Source: Bacteroidales bacterium
GTDB taxonomy: Bacteria; Bacteroidota; Bacteroidia; Bacteroidales; Paludibacteraceae
DNA: 9,779 nucleotides
Assembly (NCBI GenBank): GCA_900768725.1
Contig: CAAGDU010000205.1
Location: forward strand, 1-9,779
Direction of reading: 5' to 3'
Made by a program: the position numbers and the translations under genes
Part shown: one piece after another, positions 7,840 through 9,779 of the stretch
Numbering within the stretch: position 1 is the stretch's first letter
Layout: each line of letters begins with the position of its first letter
The notes under the pieces: model-generated
What the model was told of the DNA's origin: nothing
Database searches by the model: none
Seen by the model: the letters and a program-made list of their open reading frames with translations, nothing else

Positions 7840-7860
7840 GTGCATTTTTTGCATACAGAC

Positions 7861-7957
7861 TATAACAAATGTTGCAACATATAGCACATTTGCTTCAAAA
7901 CGAAAAAAAACATCGCGTGATGCAATGTTTCTTGTACTGTCTGCAACATTTGTTGTA
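7861..7957. promoter_or_regulatory. Candidate operator array for the AraC-type regulator
   Basis: A 15-base motif TGCAACATTTGTTGT stands at 7942-7956. A close copy, TGCAATGTTTCTTGT (12 of 15), stands at 7921-7935, exactly 21 bp away, which is two helical turns and the spacing known for direct half-sites of AraC itself. A third, inverted copy, TGCAACATTTGTTAT (14 of 15), runs on the minus strand from 7876 to 7862, with its centre about 40 bases before the predicted transcription start. It overlaps a 12-bp perfect palindrome ATGTTGCAACAT at 7869-7880. A shorter ACATTTG core is at 7886-7892. The outer copies can also pair as a long RNA stem (7861-7876 with 7942-7957). Confidence 0.4.
7903..7923 (-). 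terminator. Weak intrinsic-terminator-like site after the regulator gene
   Basis: Read on the minus strand, GCATC-ACGC-GATG(T) makes a stem of four Watson-Crick pairs plus one G-U pair, and it is followed directly by eight Ts (the A8 run at 7903-7910). It lies about 147 bases after the regulator stop and before the 7832-7839 promoter, where a terminator would be expected. The stem is short, so efficiency is uncertain, and it overlaps the operator-like repeats. Confidence 0.35.
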
Positions 7958-7970
7958 ATTCGTATGTATT

Positions 7971-8010
7971 TCGTAGTTTTCGTACTTTTCGTAATCTACG
8001 TAAACTACGA
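7971..8010. repeat. Imperfect inverted repeat downstream of the regulator
   Basis: TCGTAGTTT (7971-7979) pairs with AAACTACGA (8002-8010). After one T-T mismatch the pairing continues as CGTA (7981-7984) with TACG (7997-8000), leaving a 12-base loop. There is no T-run on the minus-strand side, so it is not a standard terminator for the regulator transcript. It may be a transcript-end structure or repeat debris; TTTTCGTA-like units recur inside it. Confidence 0.45.
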
Positions 8011-8020
8011 TAAAAAACCA

Positions 8021-8058
8021 ATAAACGAATAAACCCATAAACGAATAAACCCATAAAC
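8021..8058. repeat. 16-bp tandem repeat, 2.4 copies
   Basis: The unit ATAAACGAATAAACCC occurs perfectly at 8021-8036 and 8037-8052 and partially (ATAAAC) at 8053-8058, ending 11 bases from the regulator stop. Each unit is itself two related octamers (ATAAACGA, ATAAACCC). A 64-codon open frame beginning inside this array is considered spurious. Confidence 0.85.
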
Positions 8059-8069
8059 AGAATAATGGA

Positions 8070-9599
8070 CTATCCTCTTGTGGCGGGAGTCGTGCCGAAG
8101 AACTCGCGGTAGCACTTCGAGAAATAAGACGGAGAGGTGAAACCCACGGAATAAGCGACCTGCTGGATAGTCTGGTCGGTGTTCAACAATATCTGTTTTG
8201 CTTTACGCAAACGGATATGGCGTATTAACTCCACAGGGGAAATGCCCATCAGCGTTTTCGTTTTGCGGAAGAGTTGCGCGCGGCTCATATTCATCTCCTC
8301 ACTCAGCGATTCTACACTAAACTCCGAGTCGTTGAGATGGCGTTCTATAGTGTTCTGCAGTTGCTCCACAAAACGTTCGTCCACCGACAGCTCGGCCTTC
8401 GTCCGCTCCAATGCCGCCGTCATGTCCTCTAACTGCTTCTGCTGTTGGGCTACGATACGGGCATGCTCCTCCCGCTCACGCTTGACACGCAGGGAGTAAC
8501 GATACACACGATAGAGCACCACTGCCAACACCACCAGCAGCAATAGAAAAAAGACCAACAAGATAAGCGCAACACGCTGGGCGCGGGCTGTATCCCACAA
8601 TCGGTTGTACCGATTCTCCAACTCTTCCGACACGGCTATCTGCCTATCTATCTCGTCCGCAATCTGCTGCATAGGGAAAGCAGCATCGCGGTCTATCAGC
8701 ATCGTCGGCAGCACCACATTACGCTCGTACATCTCATCACGCAATATCTTCACCGCCGTCTGTATCACCAAGTCGCCACGGCTGGGATAGGTGGCGGTCA
8801 TGTCTATCTCTCCTTTGAGCAATGCCTCCACGCCACCGCCCTTCCCCACGATGCCGTCCACTCCCATGATTCTCGGGCTTTTGCGTCCTAAAAACCGACC
8901 GGTAATAGGAGACTTCTTATTGCATGCTTCGTATGCCCCAATGGCCATTTGGTCGTTCTGCGCCACAATGGCATCTACATTGGGATACAAGGCAAGCAGC
9001 GAGTCGGTAACCACTCGGGCATTCTCACGAAACCATGCACCGCAAGCAGATGCCACTATCTGCACCTCAGGGTGCCCTTGCAGGCTGTCCATCATGCCTT
9101 TGTGCCGCCACACCATCGGCGTGGAGCCTGGCAAGCCCTGTATCTCCAAGACGCGCAAGGGACGTCCTTCGGGTACGATAGAGAGCAACCACTGCGCCAT
9201 GAGTTGACCCACTGCGTAGTTGTCCCCGCCGATGAAAGCCGTCCATTTCTCGCCCGATACCTGCCTGTCCGCCACTATCACGGGAATCCCCGCGTCGTAG
9301 GCGCGGCTCACGGCAGGCTTCACCTCCTCCGCCTCGTTGGGAGAAACAATGAGCAAATCGACTCGCTCTGCTATGAAAGAGTCGATTTGCTGACATTGAA
9401 CTACACTATTATCACCCGCTTGACGAATATGCAGGGCTAACTCGGGATGGAAAATCAGTTCCCTATTCAGCTCTTTGTTCATGCGTGTACGCCACGCATC
9501 ATCCGAACATTGGCTCACGCCAATGATATACTGCGGAGAAGGCTTCGGCGCTGAGCACCCCATCAGGCAGGCTAAAAGAAGACCCAACCAAGCCCTCAC
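8070..9599 (-). CDS. Transmembrane one-component regulator: sugar-binding periplasmic domain + TM + AraC-type HTH
   Basis: With the GTG start at 9599 the protein has 509 residues. Residues 1-15 (MRAWLGLLLACLMGC) form a short signal with a possible lipobox at C15. Residues 23-300 are a periplasmic sugar-binding domain of the ribose/LacI type: IGVSQCSDD, DLLIVSPNEA, IPVIVADR, FIGGDN, AQNDQMAIGA and GVDG are its recognisable blocks. A single transmembrane helix lies at about 342-365, a charged coiled coil at about 370-405, and an AraC/XylS double helix-turn-helix at about 410-507 with the closing signature VAYSVGFTSPSYFSKCYREFFG. The binding domain resembles that of the Bacteroides fructose sensor BT1754, but the HisKA, ATPase and receiver domains usual in such HTCS proteins are missing, so sensing must pass the membrane without phosphotransfer. 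The frame stays open up to ATG codons at 9689 and 9746, but that extension is encoded by dispersed repeats (translation SLPPLWGSLLPPFKGGAG) and I prefer 9599 because related sensors start about 20 residues before the GVSQCSDD block. No promoter for this gene is visible in the window. Confidence 0.85.
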   Translation of the reverse strand: MRAWLGLLLACLMGCSAPKPSPQYIIGVSQCSDDAWRTRMNKELNRELIFHPELALHIRQAGDNSVVQCQQIDSFIAERVDLLIVSPNEAEEVKPAVSRAYDAGIPVIVADRQVSGEKWTAFIGGDNYAVGQLMAQWLLSIVPEGRPLRVLEIQGLPGSTPMVWRHKGMMDSLQGHPEVQIVASACGAWFRENARVVTDSLLALYPNVDAIVAQNDQMAIGAYEACNKKSPITGRFLGRKSPRIMGVDGIVGKGGGVEALLKGEIDMTATYPSRGDLVIQTAVKILRDEMYERNVVLPTMLIDRDAAFPMQQIADEIDRQIAVSEELENRYNRLWDTARAQRVALILLVFFLLLLVVLAVVLYRVYRYSLRVKREREEHARIVAQQQKQLEDMTAALERTKAELSVDERFVEQLQNTIERHLNDSEFSVESLSEEMNMSRAQLFRKTKTLMGISPVELIRHIRLRKAKQILLNTDQTIQQVAYSVGFTSPSYFSKCYREFFGTTPATRG

Positions 9600-9603
9600 G
9601 ACC

Positions 9604-9660
9604 CTCCCCGCCCCTCCCTTAAAGGGAGGGAGGAGACTACCCCACAAGGGAGGGAGAGAA
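9604..9660. repeat. Dispersed CCCTCCCTT/AAGGGAGGG repeat at the 5' end of the regulator gene
   Basis: CCCTCCCTT (9612-9620) and AAGGGAGGG (9622-9630) form a perfect inverted repeat around one base, and AAGGGAGGGAGAG recurs at 9646-9658. The block lies directly before the preferred GTG start at 9599 and keeps the reading frame open, so gene callers may extend the protein through it. Confidence 0.7.
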
Positions 9661-9745
9661 AAATATACTCGTTTAGCGGTTGAGAGCATTTGAAACTTGA
9701 AACTTTTTACAAAGCCACGATAAATCGGGGTGCACCCGGACACCA

Positions 9746-9761
9746 TCCCGCCCCCTTACCC
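9746..9761. repeat. Second copy of part of the inverted-repeat element
   Basis: TCCCGCCCCCTTACCC here is the exact reverse complement of 1754-1769 inside the 113-bp element. More C-rich sequence continues to the window edge, so a larger repeat copy probably extends beyond it. Confidence 0.6.
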
Positions 9762-9779
9762 CCTCCCCTCCTTTTCCCG

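Noticed and set aside
7860..8054. A 64-codon minus-strand open frame in the regulatory gap
   Set aside because: Its start lies in the 16-bp tandem repeat and it runs through the hairpins and operator-like motifs; the product shows no domain. A small leader peptide cannot be excluded but nothing supports it.
8021..8058. Tandem repeats considered as a CRISPR array
   Set aside because: The units are 16 bp, directly adjacent and without spacers, and no cas genes are present.
9599..9779. Search for a promoter of the regulator gene
   Set aside because: No TAnnTTTG box on the minus strand was found in this repeat-rich stretch; the promoter may be outside the window.

Overview
The window reads as part of a polysaccharide-utilisation locus (PUL) from a member of the Bacteroidales. 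The evidence is a SusC/SusD outer-membrane pair, lipoprotein signals of Bacteroidetes type, a TACTTTTG promoter element matching the TAnnTTTG consensus of that phylum, A-rich leaders instead of strong Shine-Dalgarno sites, and a sorting-domain-like C-terminus (GIYDLLGRRV...GLYIVNGKKVMV) common in Prevotella and Bacteroides. Genus cannot be fixed from the window; Prevotellaceae or a relative is a reasonable guess. All five genes lie on the minus strand and are read from right to left.

Layout in order of transcription. (1) 9599-8070: a membrane-spanning regulator with a sugar-binding periplasmic domain, one transmembrane helix, a short coiled coil and an AraC-type DNA-binding domain; the kinase and receiver domains of a classical hybrid two-component system (HTCS) are absent. 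(2) 8069-7749: a 321-base regulatory gap with a 16-bp tandem repeat, hairpins, a terminator-like T8 site, an operator-like set of related 15-mers (two of them 21 bp apart) and a good promoter -7 box about 83 bases before the next start. (3) 7748-6819: a secreted protein with two related beta-rich modules and a sorting-domain-like tail. (4) a 102-base gap with a 14-bp perfect hairpin. (5) 6716-3612 SusC-like transporter, then 16 bases, then (6) 3595-1859 SusD-like lipoprotein. (7) a 323-base gap with heptamer repeats around a 113-bp inverted-repeat element. (8) 1535-129: a surface lipoprotein with two Ig-like repeats and a domain resembling DUF4960. (9) 128-1: heptamer repeats and a GC-rich hairpin.

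Working model (inference): the regulator senses a periplasmic sugar, plausibly fructose or a fructo-oligosaccharide because its binding domain resembles the fructose sensor BT1754 as I remember it and because DUF4960-type lipoproteins are linked with fructan loci. It then binds upstream of the 7832-7839 promoter and turns on the binding and uptake proteins. No glycoside hydrolase lies in the window, so the enzymes must be outside it.

The most unusual points are the kinase-less HTCS-like regulator with a candidate operator array next to its own gene, the terminator-free hairpin before susC, and short repeats that form or abut gene ends, including one array that supplies the last codons and stop of the DUF4960-like gene.
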